Of a stretch of 38,111 nt of DNA, positions 30,001 through 37,236 are shown in pieces. The notes under the pieces were generated by a model. The model did not search any database. It was not told the origin of the DNA and was given only the letters and a program-made list of their open reading frames with translations. The stretch comes from a virus, in IMG/VR virus record IMGVR_UViG_3300037367_000072, positions 1-38,111 of that record, one strand, 5' to 3'. Position 1 is the first letter of the stretch; every line of letters begins with the position of its first letter. Position numbers and translations under genes: made by a program.

Positions 30001-30153
30001 ATGGACAAAGACGCGGTACTTATCCAAGTCTACCTGCCTAGAAAACTGGCTGAGAGAGTGAAAAAGATCAAAGATCGACAAGGACTGACTTGGACTTCGC
30101 TGGTTTGTGAGTCGGTCACAGCTTGGGTGAAGAAAGGGAAGGAAGTATGTTGA
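30001..30153 (+). CDS. Ribbon-helix-helix regulator (50 aa)
   Basis: AVLIQVYLPRKLAERVKKIK supplies the beta strand and first helix and RQGLTWTSLVCESVTAWVKK the second, an Arc/MetJ/CopG-type dimerising DNA-binding fold. ATG 30001 is used; an in-frame ATG at 29980 would add MKLKYKK. Neither has a good ribosome site. It leads the plus-strand early operon and overlaps the next gene by seven bases, so autoregulation through the repeats upstream is likely. Confidence 0.75.
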   Translation: MDKDAVLIQVYLPRKLAERVKKIKDRQGLTWTSLVCESVTAWVKKGKEVC

Positions 30154-30533
30154 TACAGCCGTCTCCTTTTTGGAAGAAAGGTAAAGATTTCATGTGGCCT
30201 CTAGACAGTGATCACGCCAGCGCGACTTGCTGGTTTCATACGTTAACGAATCTAAAAGTTTTGAGGTCCCTCTCTACGATGCAAAATGGTGTGGAATGGA
30301 TTCATGTGAGTCTATCCAGGTGGGATGCTATTCCTACGTGGATGGATATTAAGAAAGTTAAAAATGAATTTTTGGGAAAAGACGAAGAGGCTTGCATGAC
30401 GTTTCCTAAACAAAAAGATTATGTTAATTTGCATCAACATTGCCTGCACCTTTGGATGCTGAATGATCCGAGGGATGATAGAAATTTTGACCTTCCTAAC
30501 TTGGTGAATCTGAAAAGCGAAGATGCGATATGA
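30147..30533 (+). CDS. DUF7694-like phage protein, 128 aa
   Basis: ATG 30147 with GGGAAGGAAG upstream. The core WIHVSLSRWDAIPTWMDIKK, a helix, then FPKQKDYVNLHQHCLHLWML matches my recall of the DUF7694 phage family (hvS.S...lPtW.e.k..., YVN.h...lHLW). Function unknown. Member of the RHH-led operon. Confidence 0.65.
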   Translation: MLIQPSPFWKKGKDFMWPLDSDHASATCWFHTLTNLKVLRSLSTMQNGVEWIHVSLSRWDAIPTWMDIKKVKNEFLGKDEEACMTFPKQKDYVNLHQHCLHLWMLNDPRDDRNFDLPNLVNLKSEDAI

Positions 30534-30559
30534 AAGATAATGGAAGCAGGACATAGAAA

Positions 30560-30781
30560 ATGACTCTAGAAAATCTTTTACTTTTCGCGATTATTTCAAA
30601 TATCATAGGTTGGATAGTTCAGATCGTTTACAATGTAAAACAGCTTGAATTATATGCAGAACATGCCAGGATCAATGCGGAATTTTTAGAGTTGAGAAGG
30701 AAAGAAAATGAATTCATATCTACCTCAAATAAAAGAAGAGTCTTAGAAGATATTGAAAATGTAGGAGAAAAGGAAGTATGA
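30560..30781 (+). CDS. Membrane protein with cytoplasmic helix, 73 aa
   Basis: An N-terminal transmembrane segment (LLLFAIISNIIGWIVQIVYN) is followed by a charged helix. It overlaps the next gene by four bases. Early-operon protein of unknown function. Confidence 0.55.
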   Translation: MTLENLLLFAIISNIIGWIVQIVYNVKQLELYAEHARINAEFLELRRKENEFISTSNKRRVLEDIENVGEKEV

Positions 30782-30978
30782 AAGAATACGAGAAGCTTGC
30801 AGAAGAATTTATGATGCCAGCTAAATCTTATATTGATCCAAAAAGCGAAGGAGTGGGGCTAGATGCTTTCATTGCAGGGTTTTTGAAATGTCGCGAGATG
30901 GCCATCCGTAATCATATGCACAGTACTGATCACACTCCACTTCATGACCTTTTAACTTTGGGCGAGAAAGAAGTATGA
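30778..30978 (+). CDS. Hypothetical 66-aa protein
   Basis: The opening MKEYEKLAEEF recurs in the next two genes as MKEYEQLADC and MKDYSTLAKDE, so the start region seems duplicated. The ending GEKEV also equals the end of the preceding 73-aa protein, and the DNA around the stop/start junctions repeats (gagaaagaagtatgaaaga). Unknown function. Confidence 0.6.
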   Translation: MKEYEKLAEEFMMPAKSYIDPKSEGVGLDAFIAGFLKCREMAIRNHMHSTDHTPLHDLLTLGEKEV

Positions 30979-31434
30979 AAGAGTACGAGCAGCTTGCTGA
31001 CTGCAAAAACTGCCAAAAAGAATTTTCATATAAGCCGCGAGCTAACCGGTCAAACCTATATTGTAGCCTTGACGTCCTCCCCTTCATAAATGAAGGGGAT
31101 TCCCCGTGAGGGCCTTTCACGACCGAAAGGCTCCTAAACAACCTTTTAGGAGTTACACAGCTATGGTCATGACCCACTACCGTTTGCCAGGATCTCCGAG
31201 AGATAGGCCTAATTTTGGACTCCATTTAGTCCCGTATTTCGAGCTGCCTAATGGCATTTAATTCTCGAAAGAATCTAAACTTCAACGTCTCATTGGAAGA
31301 CAAATACAAGATGACAGCTTCGCTGTCAACGCCTTATATCCCCGACCTGAAGGTCAGGGTTTTACGGCGTGGTTGATAAACAGAATCCAGTTTCAGATTG
31401 GGTTAAAAATGACGATTCATTTCATGGAAACTAG
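30975..31434 (+). pseudogene. Zinc-ribbon gene split by the TnpB-type element copy B
   Basis: The 5' part (30975-31068) reads MKEYEQLADCKNCQKEF and on to NLYCS, a CxxC...C half of a zinc ribbon, then enters the element and stops within ~14 codons. The 3' part (from ~31367) reads VVDKQNPVSDWVKNDDSFHG and stops at 31434. Joining ...TGTAGCC to GCGTGGTT restores one frame (YCSRVVDKQ), so the element appears to have inserted here. An intact homologue would prove it. Confidence 0.65.
31069..31368 (-). mobile_element. IS200/IS605-type miniature element with TnpB omega-RNA-like end, copy B (300 bp)
   Basis: Minus strand: left end CGCCGTAAAACCCTGACC, hairpin GACCTTCAGGTC, GGGGATATAAGGC; right end hairpins CTCCTAAA/TTTAGGAG, CCTTTC/GAAAGG, CCCCTTCAT/ATGAAGGGG, then GGAGGACGTCAAGG. 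Relative to copy A, three of the stems changed on both sides while staying paired. The interior is shorter than in copy A and non-coding. The flanking DNA after GTCAA (31048-31068, minus strand) would be the guide if it acts like a TnpB omega RNA. Confidence 0.75.
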
Positions 31435-31454
31435 AAACTGACAAAAGGAAAAGT

Positions 31455-31658
31455 ATGAAAGATTATTCCACGCTAGCTAAAGATGAGATGAGAGAATTAC
31501 AAAGTAAAACGATGCCGATCCCGGATATCGATGACTCTCCGGGTATGGTCAAAATGATACAAGATGAACTTTTTAAACGATTGAAAGCCAAAGAAGAAAT
31601 TATTGTGGCTCAGCATAAAACCATTGAGTTCCTGTTAGGAAAAAAGAACGGGTCATGA
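31455..31658 (+). CDS. Hypothetical 67-aa helical protein
   Basis: It starts MKDYSTLAKDEMRELQ behind AAAGGAAAAGT and ends in a helix (KAKEEIIVAQHKTIEFLLGK). Last gene of the plus-strand early operon; it converges on the glycosyltransferase gene with a 6-bp overlap. Unknown function. Confidence 0.55.
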   Translation: MKDYSTLAKDEMRELQSKTMPIPDIDDSPGMVKMIQDELFKRLKAKEEIIVAQHKTIEFLLGKKNGS

Positions 31659-32720
31659 CCTAATCCATTTCTTCCAGAAGGGGAGTCCTCTCTCTACATA
31701 TGCCTTCAGCGCCTGATAGCCATTATGAGCGGCATAGGGGTCAAAGAGCAGGTTGCGAGCCACTTGCGCCACACTGGAAGCATCATCCGGCTCTGCGATC
31801 CAGTTGTGAGGCACCCACTCAATTGAGGGACCGACCACCGAAGGAGTTCCCTCGGCAATGCCGTCCGCTGTCACGTTATTGAAGGTTTCCGTGTAGGAGG
31901 GCTGCATGAGAACATTCATCCCACTCACGATATGCCTAAATTCGGGCCAGGATGCCCAAGGAAGCTCTTTGAGGGTCACATTGGACAATCCCTTCGTCCA
32001 AGCCAAGGCGGTCCTGTAGACCACGTTCCCTGCTCCATCCGTGCGACCTGAGTTGATCCAGATCTCGGAATGGCATTTCAGCTGGGTGGTGAGTTCAATG
32101 CCAGCCGCGATGGCCGTTGAGAAGTTCTTATAAATACGCAGAGAGCCAAAGCACCCGATTCGAAGAGTGCCTCCATTCCAAAGTGGCCGGTTCACGGGCT
32201 CCTTCCCATGAAGGTAATAGAGATTGGGCAGGTAGGTCACAGGACTTCGGTACATCTGCTGAAGGGATTCACACAGGCGAAAGCTGTTACTCGCCGCCAC
32301 GAAGTTAGGCACGGTCATTTCAAGCCGGATCGCAGCACGCAGGAAATCAATGGCGGGGGGCTCGGCCTGGAGGAAGCCCACATTGCTATGGCAGTTCTGA
32401 GCAAAGTGGATATGGGGAAAGGCTCTCACCAAGAGAAGGGAAATCGTAGGAACGGGTATCCACTGAGCCATGAGGACCACGTGAGTGACCGGCCTTGGAC
32501 CTGATTCCTGTCCTTGGATAAAGAGAGCCAAATCATCGGCACCAAAGATGGGCCTCGCTTCGGCGAAGATTCCAGCTCCATTTAAAGTTTTAGCGGTATA
32601 ACCTGCTGTGACTCCGAGGCCTATATGCGATGCGTTGCAATCTTTACTAAAGTTCTTATAACAAAGCAGGACATGAGGTTCTCTAGGAATCATCAGGACA
32701 CGATCCAATCTTGGGTTCAA
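31653..32720 (-). CDS. GT-B glycosyltransferase (GT4-like)
   Basis: 355 aa. The N-terminal domain includes SHIGLGVTAGYTAKTLNGAG, an acceptor-side feature. The C-terminal domain has RIGCFGSLRIYKNFSTAIAA (a typical GT-B donor-domain start), then LMQPSYTETFNNVTADGIAE with the E-x7-E-like loop and GTPSVVGPSIEW. It could glycosylate DNA, virion or host envelope. The start is odd: the frame is open upstream (PCGEEFPWIFFP) but has only TTG 32720 or ATG 32693 available, suggesting 5' truncation or a missed start. Confidence 0.75.
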   Translation of the reverse strand: MNPRLDRVLMIPREPHVLLCYKNFSKDCNASHIGLGVTAGYTAKTLNGAGIFAEARPIFGADDLALFIQGQESGPRPVTHVVLMAQWIPVPTISLLLVRAFPHIHFAQNCHSNVGFLQAEPPAIDFLRAAIRLEMTVPNFVAASNSFRLCESLQQMYRSPVTYLPNLYYLHGKEPVNRPLWNGGTLRIGCFGSLRIYKNFSTAIAAGIELTTQLKCHSEIWINSGRTDGAGNVVYRTALAWTKGLSNVTLKELPWASWPEFRHIVSGMNVLMQPSYTETFNNVTADGIAEGTPSVVGPSIEWVPHNWIAEPDDASSVAQVARNLLFDPYAAHNGYQALKAYVERGLPFWKKWIRS

Positions 32721-32818
32721 GGGGAAGAAGATCCAAGGGAACTCCTCACCACAAGGCCCCCTAGGATCTATTTGGGTTGTCTCTTTGCGAAGCTAGCTTT
32801 GTCAAGTACTCTCTGAGA

Positions 32819-33208
32819 ATGAAGAAACTAAAAGCTCCGACGGAGAAGCAAATTGAAACTTTGATCCTGGGCTGGCTGAATGCTCAACCTCTGTGCTTTG
32901 CTTTCAAGGTGAATACAGTGGGGATTTACGACCAGAGGAAGGGGATCTTTCGGAAGAACAAGAATCCCTATGTGATCCAGGGTACAGCAGACATCCTCGG
33001 AGTCTACAGACTTCCTTTGGGGATCGGGGTGTTCTTTGCTCTTGAGGTCAAAACCCCGCAGGCTCTGAAGAGGCTTCACAGACAAAACCGAACGACTCCT
33101 CAACACCTTTTCCTGGATCAGGTCATTCAGTCGGGCGGCTATGGACAGTTCGTCAGTTCTTTGGAAGAAGCTCAGGCTTTCTTTCATACGTTTCTTAAAA
33201 TCGGATGA
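32819..33208 (+). CDS. VRR-NUC nuclease
   Basis: 129 aa. APTEKQIETLILGWLNAQP holds the first Glu, QGTADILGVYRLP the catalytic Asp, FFALEVKTP the E-x-K, and later Q residues (TTPQHLFLDQVIQSGGYGQF) complete the PD-(D/E)XK VRR-NUC core. Such enzymes cut branched DNA or act as Holliday-junction nucleases in phages. ATG 32819 is preferred over a TTG at 32777. It is divergent from the glycosyltransferase. Confidence 0.85.
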   Translation: MKKLKAPTEKQIETLILGWLNAQPLCFAFKVNTVGIYDQRKGIFRKNKNPYVIQGTADILGVYRLPLGIGVFFALEVKTPQALKRLHRQNRTTPQHLFLDQVIQSGGYGQFVSSLEEAQAFFHTFLKIG

Positions 33209-33228
33209 AGAAAACAGGGAGCAGCTGG

Positions 33229-33269
33229 CCAAGGGAATTCCCCTTTTCTCCTGGAAGGGGTTTCCTTGG
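33229..33269. terminator. Bidirectional terminator between convergent genes
   Basis: An imperfect stem CCAAGG..AA..CCCCTT with AAGGGG..TT..CCTTGG lies in the gap between the plus-strand nuclease and the minus-strand O-like gene, with T-rich tails on each side. Confidence 0.55.
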
Positions 33270-33292
33270 TTTTGTCATCAGACGGACGCCCT

Positions 33293-33913
33293 TCATCCTA
33301 CTTTTCCTTCCTTCCATCTTTCGATTTTCGATTGAAGAGACTCACCGCCTCTTGGGATATATTCCCGTTTTCTTTCCTCATGAGCGTCTAGCTCTTTTTG
33401 CCTCTGGGAAATGGTTTCACCTCTGGAAAGACTCTGTGAGATTTTTGATCGGGAGACATTACCCGAAATCAGTAATGTCGATCCCTGATCTTGGGTAATG
33501 TCCCCTTGCTGACATCCTGCATCTTGGGTAATGTCCCCTTGCTGAATTTCTTCGTTGGGGGATAACTCTTTTGGGAAGATGATTCCTTTGCCGCCCTGCA
33601 ATAGTTTTAGCCCTTTGACATCCGGTTTGATGGTCTCCACAGCGTAAACTCTCCCAAACTTTTTCTTATCAAACGCATACCAATAGCAACCCAGGAGCGT
33701 CGTCGAACGCCGGATGATCACGCCCTTTTTTATCAAGGCGTGTATCGATTCGATCACTTTTGTACCCGACATTCCGGTCCCCTCTGAGAATTCCTCAGTC
33801 TTGATTAGCTTTTCCTCGTGGAGATTGCCGTAAAGTTCCCCTATGAGAAACCAGACAATTTTAGATTCTCTGGATGTTAAGGCCGTCTTCCTTAAGATTT
33901 TTACTATTTCCAT
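33293..33913 (-). CDS. O-like replication initiation protein
   Basis: 206 aa from ATG 33913, chosen for AGGAG seven bases upstream (the frame also opens at TTG 33952). The N-terminal winged helix reads ALTSRESKIVWFLIGELYGN, then SGTKVIESIHALIKKGVIIR, and GCYWYAFD, like phage O/replication proteins. The C-terminal linker contains two tandem copies of QQGDITQD, encoded by direct DNA repeats, as lambda O contains its origin. No helicase loader or helicase gene is seen, so host replication proteins must be recruited. Confidence 0.7.
   Translation of the reverse strand: MEIVKILRKTALTSRESKIVWFLIGELYGNLHEEKLIKTEEFSEGTGMSGTKVIESIHALIKKGVIIRRSTTLLGCYWYAFDKKKFGRVYAVETIKPDVKGLKLLQGGKGIIFPKELSPNEEIQQGDITQDAGCQQGDITQDQGSTLLISGNVSRSKISQSLSRGETISQRQKELDAHEERKREYIPRGGESLQSKIERWKEGKVG
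33455..33545. repeat. Iteron-like repeats inside the O-like gene (candidate origin)
   Basis: Two perfect 25-bp direct repeats (33488-33512 and 33521-33545, period 33) share the core GGGTAATGTC. The same core occurs inverted (GACATTACCC, 33455-33464) and as a partial copy (AGTAATGTC, 33471-33479). Repeats within an initiator gene are the arrangement of lambda-type origins. The period is a multiple of three and encodes a repeated peptide, so a pure protein-repeat explanation remains possible. Confidence 0.55.
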
Positions 33914-33968
33914 AGCTACTCCTGCAAAATTTCCTGGTTCTGGATTCTTCAAAGCGTCCCCCTAGGTT

Positions 33969-34005
33969 AAAAAAAAGGCCCTCAGGGTAGTGCTGCCTGA
34001 GAGCC
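33969..34005 (-). terminator. Rho-independent terminator downstream of the lysis genes
   Basis: GGCTCTCAGG and CCTGAGGGCC form the stem on the minus strand followed by eight T (33976-33969). It lies between the end of the lysis genes and the O-like gene, only ~55 bp upstream of the O ATG, so it both ends the late transcript and could attenuate read-through into O. Confidence 0.85.
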
Positions 34006-34258
34006 TCAAATTTGTTTTATCTTAAGTTTGGCACTACTCAAACTTTATTCAGTTTTTCATAGCTTAACTTAAACCTAAGACAAAGCAACCTTTCAATTTT
34101 ATTAACCTGCGAATCCAAAGGGGTTATCATCGGATTCACATCACCTTTATGTACCAGAGCTAGAGCGGAAAGACAAGAAAAAAGAACAAGTGGAGAATTA
34201 TTTTTTTGAATAAATTCAACTCGTTTATAGATATTTATTCCATTTGTTCTTTTTTATC
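34006..34258 (-). other. AT-rich intergenic region with an inverted repeat
   Basis: No gene seen in 253 bp. AAGTTTG (34024-34030) and CAAACTT (34039-34045) form an inverted repeat with an 8-bp spacer that could be an operator. A second pair gaataaattc lies at ~34209-34218. Promoters for the flanking units may lie here, but no clear -35/-10 pair stands out. Confidence 0.4.
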
Positions 34259-34363
34259 CTACTTTGGACTTAAAGCGCCCTCCGTAAAATAAAGAATTAA
34301 ATAGAGTAGCCCAGCAGCTCCGAACAAGAGAATGCCAGTCTCTCTTACCCATCTCCAGTCCAT
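34259..34363 (-). CDS. 34-aa membrane protein of the lysis cassette
   Basis: ATG 34363 overlaps the previous stop (TAATG). One transmembrane helix (ETGILLFGAAGLLYLILYFT) with positive N-terminus MDWRWVR. Its place after a second small hydrophobic protein and a lytic transglycosylase suggests a holin or holin partner. Confidence 0.55.
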   Translation of the reverse strand: MDWRWVRETGILLFGAAGLLYLILYFTEGALSPK

Positions 34364-34512
34364 TAAGAGCCTGCCTTGGGCGCTGTTAAGCTTTTTAAAG
34401 TGTTCACAATCAGTTCTAAAATCGAGTTGGATTTGAGAGAAGGGATCAAAGCCAGTCCCTCGCTGACAGCCAGGAGTGAGCCTAAGACGATCGATAAAGT
34501 GACGGGGTCCAT
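34363..34512 (-). CDS. 49-aa holin-like protein
   Basis: ATG 34512 follows the transglycosylase stop without a gap. A hydrophobic N-terminal half (VTLSIVLGSLLAVSEGLALI) and an amphipathic helix (NSILELIVNTLKSLTAPK). Similar small proteins in other phages are found beside endolysins; the pore-forming role is inferred from context. Confidence 0.55.
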   Translation of the reverse strand: MDPVTLSIVLGSLLAVSEGLALIPSLKSNSILELIVNTLKSLTAPKAGS

Positions 34513-34989
34513 TTAAGTTCCTTTCAACGTCTGATAGTGGGCTAACGTTTCGTTCACATACTGCTGGTTCGGGTAAAGACCGGTCACTTTGTGCAGAGCA
34601 CCTTTTCCACCATTCCAGGCAGCGAAGAGATCAGCTGGGACCTGGGACAACAGTGCCAATCTAGATAACTGTTTACACGTCCAACTGATGGCAGTCTCAG
34701 GCACAAACATCTGCCCCATATAGCCTGAAAATCCCATCTCCCTGAGAAGCCCTCCCATCATCTGAGACAGTCCCCAGCTCATCTTCTGGGTCACATGCTC
34801 TGTGTCCAGAGAAATACCCAGAGTATGGGCCAAAGAATCAGAATCGACAGAATAGATAAAATGAGGCTCATAACGTAACGCATACGGATTCCCTCCACTC
34901 TCTTGTAGAATAATCGCTTTGATCCAAAGAGGATCTAAATGGAACTCCTTGGCTTCATTCTCGATGAAGGCGTCCCAGAGGTTCGTCAT
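34513..34989 (-). CDS. SLT-type lytic transglycosylase (endolysin)
   Basis: 158 aa. The catalytic Glu is in IKAIILQESGGNPYALRYEP (residue ~30). Further SLT signatures are SWGLSQMMGGLLREMG, LFAAWNGGKGAL and NQQYVNETLAHY. No signal peptide or membrane anchor is seen, so it needs a holin. It cleaves peptidoglycan glycan strands at lysis, or acts as a virion lysin. It overlaps the upstream repeat-protein gene by four bases. Confidence 0.85.
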   Translation of the reverse strand: MTNLWDAFIENEAKEFHLDPLWIKAIILQESGGNPYALRYEPHFIYSVDSDSLAHTLGISLDTEHVTQKMSWGLSQMMGGLLREMGFSGYMGQMFVPETAISWTCKQLSRLALLSQVPADLFAAWNGGKGALHKVTGLYPNQQYVNETLAHYQTLKGT

Positions 34990-36119
34990 CCGGGACTCGT
35001 GCTATACAGCCGTCGTTTCTTAAGAGCTTTCCCGAAGGCCCGATCCGTGCTGAGAGGCCCATCTGAAGTTGCATCTCTATTGCCATGACCCGAGCGGCCC
35101 GTAGCTTCAAGGCTCTTCACTTTCCCAGGCCAATTGACCTTCTTCTGACCTGGAATCTTACCAAAGCCTTCATACTCCTCTGGCCATTCCTCCTCATACT
35201 TATGGCTCGTATGAGGCTCGCCAGCGGAGTTAAAATGCTTAGGGTTCCCTGTATCCTCGTCAAAGGTCTCAGGACCCATGGCTTGGCCGCCTAGGTACAT
35301 ATAATTCGGAGCATGCTGGTAGGCACCGCTTTCCATATATTTCCGATCTGGAACGTTATTACTATAATCGCCCGGACCCTCGGTATCAGCGTGGTTGAGA
35401 ATGCCCCCACGATTCATGTACTTCGAATAGGGCCTATTATTCCCATAGGTATGCTTATCCTCTTCGTTCGAATGGTTGAGGACTTTTCCGCCTTCATGCA
35501 TTCCTTTTGATTCATACAGATCCCCACGAGGCCAGTCAAAGGTGCTTCTATTCGGAGCGTATTCGTTATCAAACGTTCTCCCTCCCTCATTCATATACTG
35601 AGCACGGGGCCAGTTGTTCTTATACTCCGATGGCCCTTCAATATTCGAATGGTCGAGGACTTTTCCACCTGCTGACATTCCTTCAACGCGCTTATACTCA
35701 TCACTCCGGGGCCAGTCGTAAATGTCCCGATCTGGGATGTAATTACTGCCCCAAGACCGGCCGCCCTGATTCATGTATTTAGCTCTCGGGAAGTTATTCT
35801 TATAGTCCGAAGGCCCTTCCTCGGCTGAATGATCAAGCACCCTTCCACCATCGGCATAATGGCCCATAGATTTCTCATGGATCTTCTCCTTGATGTCGGG
35901 GTATCCTCCATACTCCCCACCATAGAAGGTATGAATAGGCTCTGAGGAATGACCAAAGGCACGGTTACCGTGACCTACATACCCTCCCTCGTTTACATAC
36001 TCAGGCAGATCATCACCCTTAGATGCCTGATCCCATTCATCGACTTCTTCTTTGGGCATTTTTCCTTTAGACTCCAAATAATGAAAATAACGTCTCTGGG
36101 CATTACTTTTATAGGGCAT
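34986..36119 (-). CDS. Tandem-repeat virion protein with MPYKSNAQRR start
   Basis: 377 aa. The N-terminus MPYKSNAQRRYFHYLESKGK resembles a short conserved opening found in many phage proteins. From residue ~85 come at least three repeats of about 60, 58 and 31 residues, each with GG(K/R)VL(D/N)HS, a (D/E)YKNN-type unit, KYMN(Q/E/R)GG and (in two) DWPR. A further diverged unit follows. Such Gly/Asn/Tyr-rich repeats occur in ejected internal proteins and fibres. Function unknown. Confidence 0.6.
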   Translation of the reverse strand: MPYKSNAQRRYFHYLESKGKMPKEEVDEWDQASKGDDLPEYVNEGGYVGHGNRAFGHSSEPIHTFYGGEYGGYPDIKEKIHEKSMGHYADGGRVLDHSAEEGPSDYKNNFPRAKYMNQGGRSWGSNYIPDRDIYDWPRSDEYKRVEGMSAGGKVLDHSNIEGPSEYKNNWPRAQYMNEGGRTFDNEYAPNRSTFDWPRGDLYESKGMHEGGKVLNHSNEEDKHTYGNNRPYSKYMNRGGILNHADTEGPGDYSNNVPDRKYMESGAYQHAPNYMYLGGQAMGPETFDEDTGNPKHFNSAGEPHTSHKYEEEWPEEYEGFGKIPGQKKVNWPGKVKSLEATGRSGHGNRDATSDGPLSTDRAFGKALKKRRLYSTSPG

Positions 36120-36143
36120 ATGATTTTCCTTTCATAAACAGAT

Positions 36144-36560
36144 TCATTGAATCACCGAAATAGTACACGTTCCTGTGCCTGGAATGATAGATGTATAATT
36201 AAGTTGGGTATAAAGATAGGGAAGACCCACAAGAATCAGGGTAATCGTATCATTTGTTGCACTTACAGTAGGAATAGCCTGAAGAGAACTAGGCACCGTA
36301 ACACTCCCACCACTAGGAATAGGAACAGTAGTAAATGATGCTATCCCTAAAGGAATATCATTAAAAGTGCTTCCATCATTACTTCCCTGAACTGTAAAAT
36401 TACCCGTAGAGTTTGAGGGGGTGACTACAATACTGTAGGTTATATTTCCAAGATTACTGAGTTGCTGAGGCCCATTAAAGGTAAATGAAGATGCCAACGA
36501 TTGTTTAAATGCAATCGACGTAGCGGGTTGATAAGGAAGATTAAAAAGAGTTTGTGTCAT
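36144..36560 (-). CDS. Small beta-rich virion protein, paralogue B
   Basis: 138 aa. Shares the order NITYSIVV, TGNFTVQGSNDG, LILVGLPYLYTQLNYTS with the 129-aa protein at 1622 (IALIGLPYTAIRLAYTS). Thr/Ser-rich and without charged helices. Likely a surface or fibre-associated structural protein; the family link is by sequence pattern only. Confidence 0.55.
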   Translation of the reverse strand: MTQTLFNLPYQPATSIAFKQSLASSFTFNGPQQLSNLGNITYSIVVTPSNSTGNFTVQGSNDGSTFNDIPLGIASFTTVPIPSGGSVTVPSSLQAIPTVSATNDTITLILVGLPYLYTQLNYTSIIPGTGTCTISVIQ

Positions 36561-36567
36561 ATTATCA

Positions 36568-37230
36568 CTATTTTCCTATATAAAATAAGGTCAAATTGCC
36601 GCCAGGAGGTGACACCTGAAAAGCCAAGGAAGGTGCAGTTGATAAAACGAGAACATTGATCTGGTCTCCAGCATTTGCAAAAAGAGCTAATGTTGTACCG
36701 CTGATCCCTTCATAAAAACTGCCAGTGGCCGCATAAAGATAATAAGTCAGATTGTATTGTTTTGTAGTGGTCGCATTGTTAAAAATGATAAGTACAAAAT
36801 CGCCCACATTCGCGGTTCCCTGAAAAAGTCCACTAAAAGTCATTCCATAATATCCTGCGGCGGGAGCTGTATAATATCCAGTGGCAGGATTATAGGCAGC
36901 CGCGGTATCGACATTCACGTTAGATAAAACGATCGGTGTAGGAGTTGTCGTAAACGGACTAGGGCCGACAGGGGTGTCGGCATTTAAAATAATAGGAGCC
37001 GGTAAATCAGATAAAACCAACGCTCTAAAAGTAGGGGGAGCTGCGGCTCCCGTTGCAGGTCCCGCAAAAACAGTATTATCCGCTTCAGGAGCAAGCGAAA
37101 GTGCTAAAGTTCCACTGGTCGTGACGGGACTTCCGGAGACAGTAAAGAGGCTAGGCGCGGATAATGAAACACTCGTGACTGTGCCAGAGCCCCCTCCCGT
37201 ATTGGTAGGATATCGTGCGTATTCACTCAT
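36568..37230 (-). CDS. Tail fibre-like protein with C1q/TNF-like tip
   Basis: 220 aa. The N-terminal part GTVTSVSLSAPSLFTVSGSP, then TSGTLALSLAPEADNTVFAG, is the short collagen-free stalk repeat common in phage fibres. The C-terminal ~120 residues (AAYNPATGYYTAPAAGYYGM, DFVLIIFNN, TTLALFANAGDQINVLV) look like a C1q/TNF jelly roll, often a receptor-binding trimer. Confidence 0.6.
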   Translation of the reverse strand: MSEYARYPTNTGGGSGTVTSVSLSAPSLFTVSGSPVTTSGTLALSLAPEADNTVFAGPATGAAAPPTFRALVLSDLPAPIILNADTPVGPSPFTTTPTPIVLSNVNVDTAAAYNPATGYYTAPAAGYYGMTFSGLFQGTANVGDFVLIIFNNATTTKQYNLTYYLYAATGSFYEGISGTTLALFANAGDQINVLVLSTAPSLAFQVSPPGGNLTLFYIGK

Positions 37231-37236
37231 TTGGGA

